Part shown: positions 49,428-57,546 of the stretch, in pieces
Layout: each line of letters begins with the position of its first letter
How positions within the stretch are numbered: the first letter of the stretch is position 1
NCBI RefSeq assembly: GCF_023893635.1
Contig: NZ_JAMWYK010000002.1
Coordinates: 186,001 to 250,000, forward strand
DNA: 64,000 bases
Direction: 5' to 3'
Origin: Fructobacillus apis
GTDB lineage: Bacteria; Bacillota; Bacilli; Lactobacillales; Lactobacillaceae
Program-made: the position numbers and the translations under genes
Notes under the pieces: generated by a model
The model's database searches: none
What the model was told of the DNA's origin: nothing
What the model saw: only the letters and a program-made list of their open reading frames with translations

Positions 49428-49760
49428 TTAACGGGCCACCATGGACATGATGGACACGTTAAAGTGGTCCCACACACCCTGGTCATCAGCCTTAAAGTCT
49501 TCAATCAATGAATCCTTGATTGGTTTAATCGTACCGGCCTTTTCCTTGTAAACGTCGAAGAGTTCAAAGTTACCCTCGTCATCCCATTGAACGGTGTAGA
49601 AAGTACCATCCATGCGATAATCCAAAATCTCTTCCAAGCCACGCTTCAACGTGCGCTTAATCACCTGATCTTCCGTGACCTTTTCGCCACGGGCGTTCAA
49701 AATGGCGACTTGGTCCTTTACTTGTTGATAGTCGTCTGCGACATCCATGCTATCCATCAT
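49428..49760 (-). CDS. Conserved-looking cytoplasmic protein, function unknown
   Basis: 110 residues, acidic, no membrane helix or signal. N-terminal half is helical (DYQQVKDQVAILNARGEKVTEDQVIKRTLKRGLEEIL), the rest looks beta-rich (YRMDGTFYTVQWDDEGNFELFDVY). No family recognised. AAAAGGAG lies seven bases before the ATG. Divergent from nnrE, with a 14-bp palindrome in its 5' leader that overlaps the nnrE -35 box. The 90 bp on its 3' side before tRNA-Ser hold only the tRNA promoter. Confidence 0.65.
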   Translation of the reverse strand: MMDSMDVADDYQQVKDQVAILNARGEKVTEDQVIKRTLKRGLEEILDYRMDGTFYTVQWDDEGNFELFDVYKEKAGTIKPIKDSLIEDFKADDQGVWDHFNVSIMSMVAR

Positions 49761-49771
49761 GACCAGTCTCC

Positions 49772-49801
49772 TTTTACATGTAAAATTCTGTTCTTTATAC
49801 T
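49772..49801 (+). promoter_or_regulatory. Promoter of nnrE with palindrome
   Basis: -35 TTTACA (49773-49778), 17-bp spacer, -10 TATACT (49796-49801). The perfect palindrome TTTTACATGTAAAA (49772-49785) covers the -35. Confidence 0.65.
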
Positions 49802-49836
49802 ATAATAACTATAACTATTATACTAAGGTGAAAAAA

Positions 49837-50484
49837 ATGACACAACTGGTAACTGGCGATGAACAACGAGCCATTGAAACCTACACCATGGAAGAAGTTG
49901 GTTTAGGACAGGCCGTCTTAACGGAACGGGCCGCAATGGCAACAATGAACGTCTTGGCTGCTGGAAACTTTGACCTTTCGAAGGTCTTGGTTCTAGCAGG
50001 CCTTGGCAACAACGGTGCGGATGGTGTGGCCCTTGCCCGCCTCTTGCACCAGGCCAAGATCCCCGTCACGCTCCAGTTTGTTGGAAACGTGAACCGGGCC
50101 AACGACAAAGTGAAAGCACAGCTAAAAGCCGCCGAAGCTTGTGGTGTTCTTCGTGCTGAAAAGTCCGACTTCAAGGAGCCTTCCTTAATCGTAGACGCCA
50201 TCTTTGGAACCGGCTTGAACGCCGATTTGCCCGAGGGGCTTCAAAAGATGGTGAAGGCTGCCAACCACATCGATAACACGGTCGTTGCTTTGGACGTTCC
50301 GACGGGAATCGATGCCACATCCGGTGAAATGCGCGGTGCTGCTTTGAAGGCTTCTGCCACGGTTTCATACGGTTTCCAAAAGGCCGGAACGAACCGCGCC
50401 GCCGGTAAGAAGCATTCTGGTAAGGTCGTCGTCCACGACATCGGGCTGGTGACACCTGAAGATTTCACCTTCTCAATTAAATAA
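49837..50484 (+). CDS. nnrE: NAD(P)H-hydrate epimerase
   Basis: 215 residues, YjeF N-terminal domain alone. It epimerises R-NADHX to S-NADHX so that the damaged cofactor can be repaired by a dehydratase. Visible: Rossmann loop LAGLGNNGADGVALARLL, metal-site Asp in IVDAIFGTGLNADLP, and DVPTGIDATSGEM. No nnrD (dehydratase) domain is fused or adjacent. Start at MTQLVTGDEQ (49837), after AAGGTG; the upstream frame to 49747 lacks a site. Convergent with rlmH, sharing a terminator. Confidence 0.92.
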   Translation: MTQLVTGDEQRAIETYTMEEVGLGQAVLTERAAMATMNVLAAGNFDLSKVLVLAGLGNNGADGVALARLLHQAKIPVTLQFVGNVNRANDKVKAQLKAAEACGVLRAEKSDFKEPSLIVDAIFGTGLNADLPEGLQKMVKAANHIDNTVVALDVPTGIDATSGEMRGAALKASATVSYGFQKAGTNRAAGKKHSGKVVVHDIGLVTPEDFTFSIK

Positions 50485-50490
50485 GCAAGT

Positions 50491-50524
50491 AAAAAGACGA
50501 ACGGTTTTCCCGTTCGTCTTTTTA
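50491..50524. terminator. Bidirectional terminator between nnrE and rlmH
   Basis: 14-bp stem AAAAAGACGAACGG with 4-nt loop. Confidence 0.93.
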
Positions 50525-51001
50525 CTTGTGGTAAGGCGAGCCCTGCGCAATCATGTTGGCTCGGTATATCTGCTCGACCAAAACCAAACGCATCAACTGG
50601 TGTGGCAACGTTAATAGACCAAAGGACAAAAGCAGGTCTGCACGTTTCTTGATCTTTGGGGCCAATCCTAATGATCCGCCGATGATAAAAGTCAACGTCC
50701 CATGCCCGGCAGTTTTCGCTGCTTCCAGCTTTTGGGATAACTTCTCAGAAGGTAGCTGTTTTCCCTCAATAGCTAAAACAACCACGTAGTCCCGTTCGCC
50801 AATCTTAGCCCAGATTCGCTCCCCTTCCTTAGCCATGATTTCTTCGTTCTCCGCCTCGGACGCCTTGTCCGGGGTTTTTTCGTCAGAAAGTTCCACCTGC
50901 TCAATTTTGGCAAAGCGCGAAAGGCGCTTGGTGTATTCCGCAATTCCGTCCTTGAGGTACTTTTCTTTTAGTTTCCCAACTGTAATAATCTTTATTTTCA
51001 T
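50522..51001 (-). CDS. rlmH: 23S rRNA pseudouridine-1915 N3-methyltransferase
   Basis: 159 residues, SPOUT fold, complete. [20 protein letters not shown] at the N-terminus, SAM-binding [24 protein letters not shown], and knot end [17 protein letters not shown]. It methylates the pseudouridine in helix 69 of 23S rRNA. In many Firmicutes rlmH lies close to the replication origin; here a cluster of DnaA boxes begins just upstream of it. Confidence 0.96.
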   Translation of the reverse strand: MKIKIITVGKLKEKYLKDGIAEYTKRLSRFAKIEQVELSDEKTPDKASEAENEEIMAKEGERIWAKIGERDYVVVLAIEGKQLPSEKLSQKLEAAKTAGHGTLTFIIGGSLGLAPKIKKRADLLLSFGLLTLPHQLMRLVLVEQIYRANMIAQGSPYHK

Positions 51002-51039
51002 TTAAATTTCAGCCTCTCGTTTTGGTCTAAGGGTTTTAG

Positions 51040-51263
51040 TTATCCCCCGAACAAGGACTTATCCACCCACTTATCCACAGTTATACCCATATTCTAAGCT
51101 AAAGAAATGCGCTTCTACCGCCATTTTACATCTTTTTCCACAGGAAATGGTGTTTTCACCGGTTAAAAAACGAAAAGATATCCAAGCTAAAAAGTGTTGA
51201 TTTAAAGCCATTTATCCCCAAATACCCAACTTTATCCCCAAGCTTATCCACACCTGTTGATAA
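51040..51263. repeat. Cluster of DnaA boxes
   Basis: Within 225 bp: TTATCCCCC (51040), TTATCCACC (51059), TTATCCACA (51071), TTATACCCA (51081), TTTTCCACA (51134), TTATCCCCA (51212), TTATCCCCA (51232), TTATCCACA (51244), and, on the other strand, TTATCAACA (51255-51263). Two are perfect TTATNCACA boxes and the rest differ by one or two bases. Nearly all point the same way. AT-rich DNA follows to about 51330. Confidence 0.85.
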
Positions 51264-51500
51264 GCACATTTGTTCGCATTATTTTTCGTTTGAAATCTTC
51301 GGCTTTTTCTAAGAAACAGAAGGCAGAATTGCAATTTTTCGTTTAACAAATCCTAAAGGCGAAGATAAAAGACGAACGGCACATATATAAAATGGTCAAT
51401 GCATAGATTTTACCCTAAAACAAGGGAACATGCATTCTTTAATTGGTCTAGTCGAAATCCCGCAACCCCCATCCCTTGACTTTTACAGGAACATCTCAAC
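51264..51500. other. Intergenic DNA downstream of the DnaA boxes
   Basis: About 240 bp without a convincing gene, AT-rich at its left end, with TATATAAAAT near 51387. A frame opening at 51430 is not supported by a ribosome site. Contains no obvious repeat or tRNA. Confidence 0.6.
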
Positions 51501-51532
51501 TAAAAAAAGCAGCCGGTCTAACGGCTGCTTTT
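51501..51532 (-). terminator. Terminator of the VanY-type carboxypeptidase gene
   Basis: 11-bp stem AAAAGCAGCCG / CGGCTGCTTTT with 6-nt loop and T run on the minus strand. Confidence 0.9.
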
Positions 51533-51535
51533 CGA

Positions 51536-52303
51536 TTAGCGATTATCTGCCTTCAGGCCCTCTACATAGGCCTCCAAGGTCAAATTGTGCTTCTTTATAT
51601 ATTGCGCGTTTTTGACACCAACGTAACGGAAATGCCATGACTCATAATCGATTCCTGTTTCCTTCATTTGCTTCTTATCATTTGGGTAACGAAGAATGAA
51701 ACCATAATCCGCTGCGTGATCAATCAACCACTTCTGGGAAGCAAAGGTGTCCATTTCTGCCTCGAGGCTTGGATACTTTTCAAAGGCATCTCGTCCAGCA
51801 AGGTCGACTGCTAATCCGGTCTGGTGCTCTGAGGAGCCGGGATATTGAACGACGGCGGCCGTCTTCTTTTCGGCTTCTTCGTCAGACATCCCCTCCGCTA
51901 GGTTGTTTTTCTTAACACCAGAAAAGACTTCTTTTTGGTACTGAATCGAGCGGTATCCTGAAACCAGTTGTGTCTGGTAGCCCGCTGCCCGCGCTCCCGA
52001 CTGGAAGTCTAAGAGGGCCTGCTTAATGCGTGCATCCATCGTGATACCAGAAACCTGTGCCTTCTCAAAGTCGATTTCCTTATCCTTTTTATGCCACTTG
52101 TTCACGAGCACTAAGTCCCAATCGAAAGATGAGACGCCCTTGGGCAGGTCGGTTAACTTCTTCGCACTCGTTGCACCACTGCTACCTTGGTGGGCTTTCT
52201 TTTGTTCGTGTGCCGGAATGAACGTCGTTACTGCGTAGGACAGCACCAAAGCAACGAACAACAAACTAAAGGCGATGACGAGATGTTCCTTCTTTTTATC
52301 CAT
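51536..52303 (-). CDS. VanY-family D-alanyl-D-alanine carboxypeptidase
   Basis: 255 residues. One N-terminal membrane helix (about 7-28), then the zinc peptidase M15B domain: SGYRSIQYQKEVF, the metal-ligand block SSEHQTGLAVDLAG and WHFRYVG near the end. It trims the terminal D-Ala from peptidoglycan stem peptides outside the cell. Start at MDKKKEHLV (52303), four bases after GGAGG. No van regulatory genes are near, so a housekeeping role is likely, not vancomycin resistance. Confidence 0.92.
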   Translation of the reverse strand: MDKKKEHLVIAFSLLFVALVLSYAVTTFIPAHEQKKAHQGSSGATSAKKLTDLPKGVSSFDWDLVLVNKWHKKDKEIDFEKAQVSGITMDARIKQALLDFQSGARAAGYQTQLVSGYRSIQYQKEVFSGVKKNNLAEGMSDEEAEKKTAAVVQYPGSSEHQTGLAVDLAGRDAFEKYPSLEAEMDTFASQKWLIDHAADYGFILRYPNDKKQMKETGIDYESWHFRYVGVKNAQYIKKHNLTLEAYVEGLKADNR

Positions 52304-52319
52304 TTCTCCTCCTTCGTAC

Positions 52320-52349
52320 AAAAAAAGGACCGGGAATATTTCCCGGTCC
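52320..52349 (-). terminator. Terminator of tRNA-Lys
   Basis: 10-bp stem GGACCGGGAA / TTCCCGGTCC with 3-nt loop and seven T on the minus strand. Confidence 0.92.
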
Positions 52350-52355
52350 AAAGTA

Positions 52356-52428
52356 TGGTCAGTCAGGGGCTCGAACCCTGGACCCACGGATTAAGAGTCC
52401 GTTGCTCTACCAACTGAGCTAACTAACC
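52356..52428 (-). tRNA. tRNA-Lys (anticodon CTT)
   Basis: 73 nt. Acceptor GGTTAGT / ACTGACC, anticodon loop ACTCTTAAT reads CTT, T arm AGGGTTCGAGCCCCT; discriminator A, CCA not encoded. Confidence 0.94.
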
Positions 52429-52452
52429 ATGATGTCCTTATCAACAAGAATT

Positions 52453-52481
52453 ATAATACCATAGGAAAGCTGGACTGACAA
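52453..52481 (-). promoter_or_regulatory. Promoter of tRNA-Lys
   Basis: -35 TTGTCA, 17-bp spacer, -10 TATTAT on the minus strand. Confidence 0.7.
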
Positions 52482-52597
52482 GTGATTTCGGCATTTTTTT
52501 GCGATTTTGTGTCAAAAATGGCGATTTATTTCTTAGCTGGCTGGACAGTTCGAACACGACGTCGAAAAAGTCTCTTTACATCTAAAAAGACAAAGGA

Positions 52598-52625
52598 AAA
52601 AAGCTGGCGTTCAGGCCAGCTTTTT
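52598..52625 (-). terminator. Terminator after galE
   Basis: 11-bp stem AAAAAGCTGGC / GCCAGCTTTTT with 6-nt loop and U-rich end; it probably closes the long dnaX-to-galE cluster. Confidence 0.9.
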
Positions 52626-52635
52626 CGTTAAATCT

Positions 52636-53628
52636 TTACTTATCGTTGTAACCGTTTGGGTTCTTTTCAACCCATTTCCAGGCCGTACGGATAATGTCTT
52701 CGACGTTATCGTACTTTGGTGCCCAGCCAAGAACTTCACGGGCAGCCGTTGAGTCGGCAACCAAGATATCTGGATCACCTGCACGACGTGGACCAACCTT
52801 TGACGTGATGTCCACGCCAGTGGCCTTACGAGCAGCTTCGACCATTTCCTTCACGGAGAAACCAGTGGCTGAACCAAGGTTAAACTGTGCGGAAGGGTTA
52901 CCGTTCTTCAAGTAATCCAAGGCCAAGATGTGGGCGTCGGCGAGGTCGACAACGTGGACGTAGTCACGCACGTTGAACCCGTCTGGCGTGTTGTAGTCAT
53001 CCCCGAACATCTCGATGTATTCGCGCTTACCAGAAGCGGCCTGCAAGATGATTGGAACCAAGTGGGTTTCTGGTCCGTGGTCTTCCCCAATTGAACCGTC
53101 AGGCATGGCACCGGCCACGTTAAAGTAACGGAGGGCAACCCACTTGATGTCGTAGGCTGAATCGGCCCAGGCCATCATCTTTTCCATCATCAACTTTGAT
53201 TCCCCGTAAGGGTTGATTGGGTTTTGAGGGTCTGTTTCCTTGATTGGAATATTAACCGGGTTACCGTAAGTGGCAGCCGTTGATGAGAAGACGATCTTCT
53301 TCACGTCGTGTTCCTTCATCACTTCGAGCAACGTCACCATTCCGGCGGTGTTGTTATCGAAGTACTTCAAAGGTTCGGCCACTGATTCGGGCACGATTGA
53401 GAAGGCGGCAAAGTGCACAACGGCTTCGATGTCTTCCTTATCGAAGACTTCGGACAAGGCCTTCTTATCACGAATGTCGACTTCGTAGAACTTTGCTTCA
53501 GGAGCAACCGCTGCACGGTGTCCCTTCACCAAGTTGTCGACAACGACAACGTCGCGGCCATCGGCCAACAACTGACGAACCATGTGTGAACCGATGTAAC
53601 CGGCTCCACCTAATACTAATACTGACAT
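52636..53628 (-). CDS. galE: UDP-glucose 4-epimerase
   Basis: 330 residues, extended SDR. NAD loop [15 protein letters not shown], catalytic Ser region [10 protein letters not shown] and [14 protein letters not shown] with Tyr/Lys, and the substrate block [20 protein letters not shown]. It interconverts UDP-Glc and UDP-Gal for galactose use and wall polysaccharides. No galK or galT is adjacent, which suggests a role in precursor supply for polymers rather than the Leloir pathway alone. GGGAGG precedes the ATG. Confidence 0.95.
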   Translation of the reverse strand: MSVLVLGGAGYIGSHMVRQLLADGRDVVVVDNLVKGHRAAVAPEAKFYEVDIRDKKALSEVFDKEDIEAVVHFAAFSIVPESVAEPLKYFDNNTAGMVTLLEVMKEHDVKKIVFSSTAATYGNPVNIPIKETDPQNPINPYGESKLMMEKMMAWADSAYDIKWVALRYFNVAGAMPDGSIGEDHGPETHLVPIILQAASGKREYIEMFGDDYNTPDGFNVRDYVHVVDLADAHILALDYLKNGNPSAQFNLGSATGFSVKEMVEAARKATGVDITSKVGPRRAGDPDILVADSTAAREVLGWAPKYDNVEDIIRTAWKWVEKNPNGYNDK

Positions 53629-53650
53629 TTCTTATTCCTCCCTTAAATGA

Positions 53651-54385
53651 CTATTGCTTAGCCCAGCTAATCAGGGCTTCTGCGGAAGTCTGGGCACCGT
53701 TTAAAATGCGGTGCTTCGTCTCATTATCCAATACTTTGGCCTGGGATTCAACCTGGTGGCCGTAGTGCACTTCGTTTTCATAACGAATGGAGAAGCCGTT
53801 CGGTTCGTTTTCCTTTAGGAAATCAAGCGGCAAAACGTCCAACATCCACTCCAAGTACTTGGAGTTGTTGACGTGCTTGTTACCGTCGATGTCTAGGAAA
53901 CGAACCTGGTAGTTTCGGTCAAAGTCGGGTTCTTCATCCTTGATTTTTGGAATTCGAACCATCTTTTCCAGGCGCTTTCGTTCTTCTCCGCCGTATGGTT
54001 GAACAAGGTCCAACGGCAGTTTGATCATGCGTCGACTTTCCAGGTTGATCAAGGCCCAGAGGGAGTCCATGTCGATGATCACCTCACCGGATTCATCTTT
54101 GAAGTAGAAACCACGCTGAGCGAAGTAAGAACCCCACTCGCCGGCCTTGGTTTCAATGGTGATGGTTTCGCCAAGCTTGGGGCGGCGCTTGATTTTTACG
54201 TCGTACTGCAAGATGACCCAGCCAAGGCCTCGTCGATCGGTTTCTTGGTAGCCAACCTTCAGGTGTTCCCCCTGCTTACGGGAGCAGAGAATCGCCAGGT
54301 TCAACATCATCGAAAGTGATAACTTCCGTGACAAGTCGACCTGGTAGTATTCAACGGGCTGCGTAATCGAAAATACGTCTGCCAT
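53651..54385 (-). CDS. Acyl-ACP thioesterase (FatA/B family)
   Basis: 244 residues with two hot-dog domains. It hydrolyses acyl-ACP, releasing free fatty acid. The catalytic block is RFLDIDGNKHVNNSKYLEW (Asp, Asn and His), and the first domain shows YEN-type substrate-loop residues; YYQVDLSRKLSLSMMLNLAILCSRKQGEHL is the acyl-pocket region. Starts two bases after the rsmI stop... on the same strand, with a 2-bp gap, so it is cotranscribed with rsmI and galE. Presence far from the fab operon may give separate control over chain release. Confidence 0.9.
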   Translation of the reverse strand: MADVFSITQPVEYYQVDLSRKLSLSMMLNLAILCSRKQGEHLKVGYQETDRRGLGWVILQYDVKIKRRPKLGETITIETKAGEWGSYFAQRGFYFKDESGEVIIDMDSLWALINLESRRMIKLPLDLVQPYGGEERKRLEKMVRIPKIKDEEPDFDRNYQVRFLDIDGNKHVNNSKYLEWMLDVLPLDFLKENEPNGFSIRYENEVHYGHQVESQAKVLDNETKHRILNGAQTSAEALISWAKQ

Positions 54386-54387
54386 AA

Positions 54388-55323
54388 TTATTCCTCAATT
54401 TGATGATAAATTTTGTACACTTCTTGGCGTGCCAGACCTGTGGCCTTGGCCACTTGCTTGATGGCGGTGTTTGGCTTCATGCCCCCGTCAACAAGCTTTT
54501 GGACGGCTGCTTTGGGATCTTCTTCGGCAGCCTGAAGTTCTTCTGCGGATTGGCCGTTTGGGCCAAGGGCTGCAGAAGAACCCATGTTTCCAGCGATTCC
54601 GCCTGGCGTGACCTTGTCCTTTGATCCTTCAATCAGGACGACAAACTCCCCGCGAACCTCTTCTTGGTCTGCCCAATCAAAGGCTTCCTTTGCTGTTCCG
54701 CGAAGGAACTCTTCGTAGCGTTTCGTGAGCTCACGTGCCAGGACAACGCGACGGTCAGCACCGAGCACTTCCACGACGTTTTCCAACGTCTTTTTCAAAC
54801 GGTGGGGTGCTTCGTAGAAGATGATGGTTTCAGGACGCCAACCAAGCGTGGCTAACTCAGCCTGCTGTTCCTGTTTCTTTCGTGGTAAGAAACCGTGGAA
54901 ATAGAAGGGCTGTGGAACGAGTCCGGAGGCGATCAAGGCCGTAATTCCAGCCGACGCTCCAGGGACTGGCACAACTGGGATACCGGCTTCAATTGCCTGG
55001 GCGACCAGTTCCTTTCCGGGATCGGAAATGGAAGGAAGACCGGCGTCGGAAACCTGGGCGATGTTGGTTCCTGAGAGCAGTTTATTAACAAGTTCCGGTG
55101 CTTTTTCTTGCCAGTTGTGCTCGTGCAAGGACGTCTTTTCGTTCTTGATTTCAAAGAAGTTCAAGAGCAACTGCGTGTGCCGCGTGTCTTCAGCCGCAAT
55201 CAAATCCACGTCGGTTAACACCTGGATGGCACGGTTGGACATGTCCTGCAGGTTCCCAATGGGCGTCCCAACTAAGTAGAGCGTTCCAGTATTCTGTTGT
55301 GCAAATGATTTTTGTGACTGCAT
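54388..55323 (-). CDS. rsmI: 16S rRNA (cytidine-1402-2'-O)-methyltransferase
   Basis: 311 residues, tetrapyrrole-methylase fold. GTLYLVGTPIGNLQDMSNRA and VDLIAAEDTRHTQLLLNFF at the N-terminus, VSDAGLPSISDPGKELV next, and a C-terminal extension of about 60 residues after residue 240 (Gly/Ala-rich linker and a predicted helix-turn-helix NTAIKQVAKATGLARQEVYKIYH), which is longer than in many RsmI. It methylates C1402 with RsmH elsewhere. One base separates it from holB. Confidence 0.95.
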   Translation of the reverse strand: MQSQKSFAQQNTGTLYLVGTPIGNLQDMSNRAIQVLTDVDLIAAEDTRHTQLLLNFFEIKNEKTSLHEHNWQEKAPELVNKLLSGTNIAQVSDAGLPSISDPGKELVAQAIEAGIPVVPVPGASAGITALIASGLVPQPFYFHGFLPRKKQEQQAELATLGWRPETIIFYEAPHRLKKTLENVVEVLGADRRVVLARELTKRYEEFLRGTAKEAFDWADQEEVRGEFVVLIEGSKDKVTPGGIAGNMGSSAALGPNGQSAEELQAAEEDPKAAVQKLVDGGMKPNTAIKQVAKATGLARQEVYKIYHQIEE

Positions 55324-55324
55324 C

Positions 55325-56287
55325 TTATTTCAAAACAATGGCCATTTCTAAGGCAACTTTTTCAAGCTTGGACTGGAAGGAAACTTGGACCTTCTTCAAC
55401 TGGTCGAAGACCAGCGTTTTCTCAAGCGCCGCTTGCAATTGTTCGGCGCTGTAGCGCTGGCCAATCTGCTTATAAAAGCCAGCGAGTTGTGGAAAGTATA
55501 GGGTCGCGTTAGTCCCGGACTTGTCCATGAAGGCATCGCGTGCCAATTGTTGAATCCAAAGCATCACTTCGTCTTCTTCGGCTTTTTCCTTCACCGCTGG
55601 AAGCAGGGTGCTTTGGATGTACCCCATCACGGAAACATCGCGAACCATGGCCTTTTCAAACCACTTGAAAACAAGCGGCTGTACGTCATCCTTGAAAGCG
55701 GAGAGTCCGGCTGCCGCTTTTGCTGCGACTTCGGGCGTTGGCGTGAGGTGTACGACCTGGGCACGTGAGACGATGGTTTGCAAGACGTCATCAACCCGGT
55801 CAGCAAGAAGAATAATCAGCTGCGGACCGGCCGGCTCTTCGATGAACTTCAGCAAGGAGTTCGCAGCAGCCGTCGTCAGGGTCTCGACGCGGTCAATGAT
55901 AAAGACCTTCACGTCCCCTTCCAAGGCGGTTGTCGTCAGCTCGGGGACGATGGCACGAATCTGGGCAATTTTGATGGCCGCTCCCTTCTTTTCGGGAAGC
56001 ACCGTCACCAAGTCCGGATGGTCAAACAACCCGATTCGTTTGGTCGTGTCCTCGTCTTCTCCGAGAACCATCGCAGCAAAACGGAGTGCGAGGGCGAGCT
56101 TTTCTTCCTCACCAGCCCCTGCTAACAGGTAGAGGTGGGAACGACGGTCTTCTTCAATCGCCTGCTTGAACTGCTCGACGTTTGTCGGATACGAAGCTTC
56201 TGCCAATTCCAAAAAATCGGCCAACTCAAAGGCGGCCGATTCTTCTTGTGCTTTCGCCTGTTTAGTGGTTTTCTTAGCGCCAGCCAT
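55325..56287 (-). CDS. holB: DNA polymerase III delta' subunit (no zinc module)
   Basis: 320 residues. Clamp-loader AAA-type protein; the degenerate Walker region is LAGAGEEEKLALALRF and the sensor block is SLLKFIEEPAGPQLIILLADRVDDVLQTIVSRAQV. The Cys-containing zinc module usually found after the Walker region (C-x2-C-x2-C) is absent: the sequence there reads VLGEDEDTTKRIGLFDHPDLVTVLPE. The N-terminal 30 residues (AKKTTKQAKAQEESAAF) are extra. Part of recR-yaaL-tmk-darA-holB-rsmI. Confidence 0.9.
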   Translation of the reverse strand: MAGAKKTTKQAKAQEESAAFELADFLELAEASYPTNVEQFKQAIEEDRRSHLYLLAGAGEEEKLALALRFAAMVLGEDEDTTKRIGLFDHPDLVTVLPEKKGAAIKIAQIRAIVPELTTTALEGDVKVFIIDRVETLTTAAANSLLKFIEEPAGPQLIILLADRVDDVLQTIVSRAQVVHLTPTPEVAAKAAAGLSAFKDDVQPLVFKWFEKAMVRDVSVMGYIQSTLLPAVKEKAEEDEVMLWIQQLARDAFMDKSGTNATLYFPQLAGFYKQIGQRYSAEQLQAALEKTLVFDQLKKVQVSFQSKLEKVALEMAIVLK

Positions 56288-56610
56288 TAGAACTGGTAGA
56301 AATCGTCGATGGTTTGCGTGAAGACCGTGGCCCCACCAACCTCAACTTCAACTGGGAAGGCAGCGGCGCGATCCCCTTCAACGCCCATTGGAGGTACCAT
56401 GAACTGCTTACGCTTCTGTGATACTTCCTTGATGATGTCGAGCACTTCGTTCACGCGTTCGTCATCGATGGCGACCAAAAAGGTCGTGTTTCCGGAGCGC
56501 AAGAAGCCACCAGACGTCGTCAAACGAGTGGCTTGAATCTTGTTTTTAACCAAGGCGTTCGCCAACTTCGTGGCATCTTTGTCTTGAACAATCGCATTAA
56601 TGAGTTTCAT
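56287..56610 (-). CDS. darA: Cyclic di-AMP receptor of the PII-like DarA/PstA type
   Basis: 107 residues. PII-like fold that senses c-di-AMP in Firmicutes: MKLINAIVQDKDATKLANAL, LTTSGGFLRSGNTTFLVAIDDERV (ligand-binding Gly/Arg region) and VEVGGATVFTQTIDDFYQF at the end. Position between tmk and holB is the usual one (formerly yaaQ). The stop/start overlap with holB is one base, and the tmk stop lies four bases upstream, so all are coupled. Confidence 0.93.
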   Translation of the reverse strand: MKLINAIVQDKDATKLANALVKNKIQATRLTTSGGFLRSGNTTFLVAIDDERVNEVLDIIKEVSQKRKQFMVPPMGVEGDRAAAFPVEVEVGGATVFTQTIDDFYQF

Positions 56611-56614
56611 GTTT

Positions 56615-57271
56615 TTACCTCCAATTAGCAGTTAGAATTTCTTTTACTTGATTTAAGACGGCTTCCTTTGGCTGGTTCGCGTCGACTACCTTGATGCGGT
56701 CAGGGTTTTCCTTGGCCAGCTCGAGGTAGGTCTCACGGACTTTCTTGTGGAAGGACACCTTTTCGTTGTCCATCCGATCAATCTTGTCCGTGCGCGTCTT
56801 ATGAATCCGGTCCAAGCCGATTTCAACGGGCAAATCCAAGTAAATGGTTAAGCCGGGAAGAATTTTCTCCCCTTCTTTTTCACCCGTGATGGCAAAGTCA
56901 TTGACGGCCATGATGGCGTCTTTTCCAAGCCCGCGGCCTCCGCCCTGGTAGGCTAGAGAGGAATCTAAGTAACGGTCGGAAACGACAATCTTTCCGGCCT
57001 TCAGGGCGGGCATGATGGTGTGCACCACGTGCTCACGCCTTGAAGCAGCTAATAGAAAGACTTCCGTCCAAGGATCAATCGCCGTCTTTCGATCCTTCTT
57101 CAAGATGTCGCGGACTTCTTCGGCAAGCGGGTTGCCTGTTCCGCCCGGTTCGCGGGTCAACAGCACGTCTTTTTTCGTCAGCTCTTCCAAAAAGGGAATC
57201 GCCGCTTCAATGACGGTTGTCTTTCCTGCCCCTTCCGGGCCTTCAAATGAAATAAAGTTGCTTTGCTTCAT
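56615..57271 (-). CDS. tmk: Thymidylate kinase
   Basis: 218 residues. Phosphorylates dTMP to dTDP. P-loop FEGPEGAGKTTVIE, DRYLDSSLAYQGGGRGLG (Arg/Tyr of the LID and DRY motif) and LDLPVEIGLDRIHKTR. I start at MKQSNFISF (57271); a GTG four codons earlier overlaps the yaaL stop and is also possible. The ribosome site is weak, so coupling to yaaL translation is likely. Confidence 0.95.
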   Translation of the reverse strand: MKQSNFISFEGPEGAGKTTVIEAAIPFLEELTKKDVLLTREPGGTGNPLAEEVRDILKKDRKTAIDPWTEVFLLAASRREHVVHTIMPALKAGKIVVSDRYLDSSLAYQGGGRGLGKDAIMAVNDFAITGEKEGEKILPGLTIYLDLPVEIGLDRIHKTRTDKIDRMDNEKVSFHKKVRETYLELAKENPDRIKVVDANQPKEAVLNQVKEILTANWR

Positions 57272-57279
57272 GTCTTTTC

Positions 57280-57546
57280 TCACTTCTCTTCGGGATGGAA
57301 CAACTTTGGCCCGTTGGCCGTCGTGCGACGACGTTTGGCCTCCTTATAGAGATAAGAAAAGCGTGCCTTTTTCAAGGCGGTTTGGGCTTGAACCATGTGG
57401 CCGTTCACCCGGGCATCCACCAGTGCGGTTTCCGAGTCCTGCGCCTGCAGGTAATCCATGCGGGCGTGGTCGACCTGTTCCAAAAGAATCTGGTCGTATT
57501 CGGCCTTTAAGTTGTTATGCTTTTTTTCTTTTTTCTTGAAAATCAC
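57280..57546 (-). CDS. YaaL-family small protein (DUF2508)
   Basis: 88 residues, highly charged and helical ([35 protein letters not shown]), ending [17 protein letters not shown]. YaaL/DUF2508 proteins lie between recR and tmk in many Firmicutes and are uncharacterised. The start overlaps recR by four bases (ATGA). Confidence 0.86.
   Translation of the reverse strand: MIFKKKEKKHNNLKAEYDQILLEQVDHARMDYLQAQDSETALVDARVNGHMVQAQTALKKARFSYLYKEAKRRRTTANGPKLFHPEEK

Noticed and set aside
51040-51500. Calling the DnaA-box region the chromosomal origin
   Set aside because: dnaA, dnaN and parB are not adjacent and gene orientation does not switch here; reported as a DnaA-box cluster only.
51430-51615. 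61-codon plus-strand frame right of the DnaA boxes
   Set aside because: Overlaps the terminator and 3' end of the carboxypeptidase gene; no start signals.
51536-52303. Vancomycin resistance cluster
   Set aside because: Only a VanY-type carboxypeptidase is present; vanH, vanA and vanX partners and regulators are absent.
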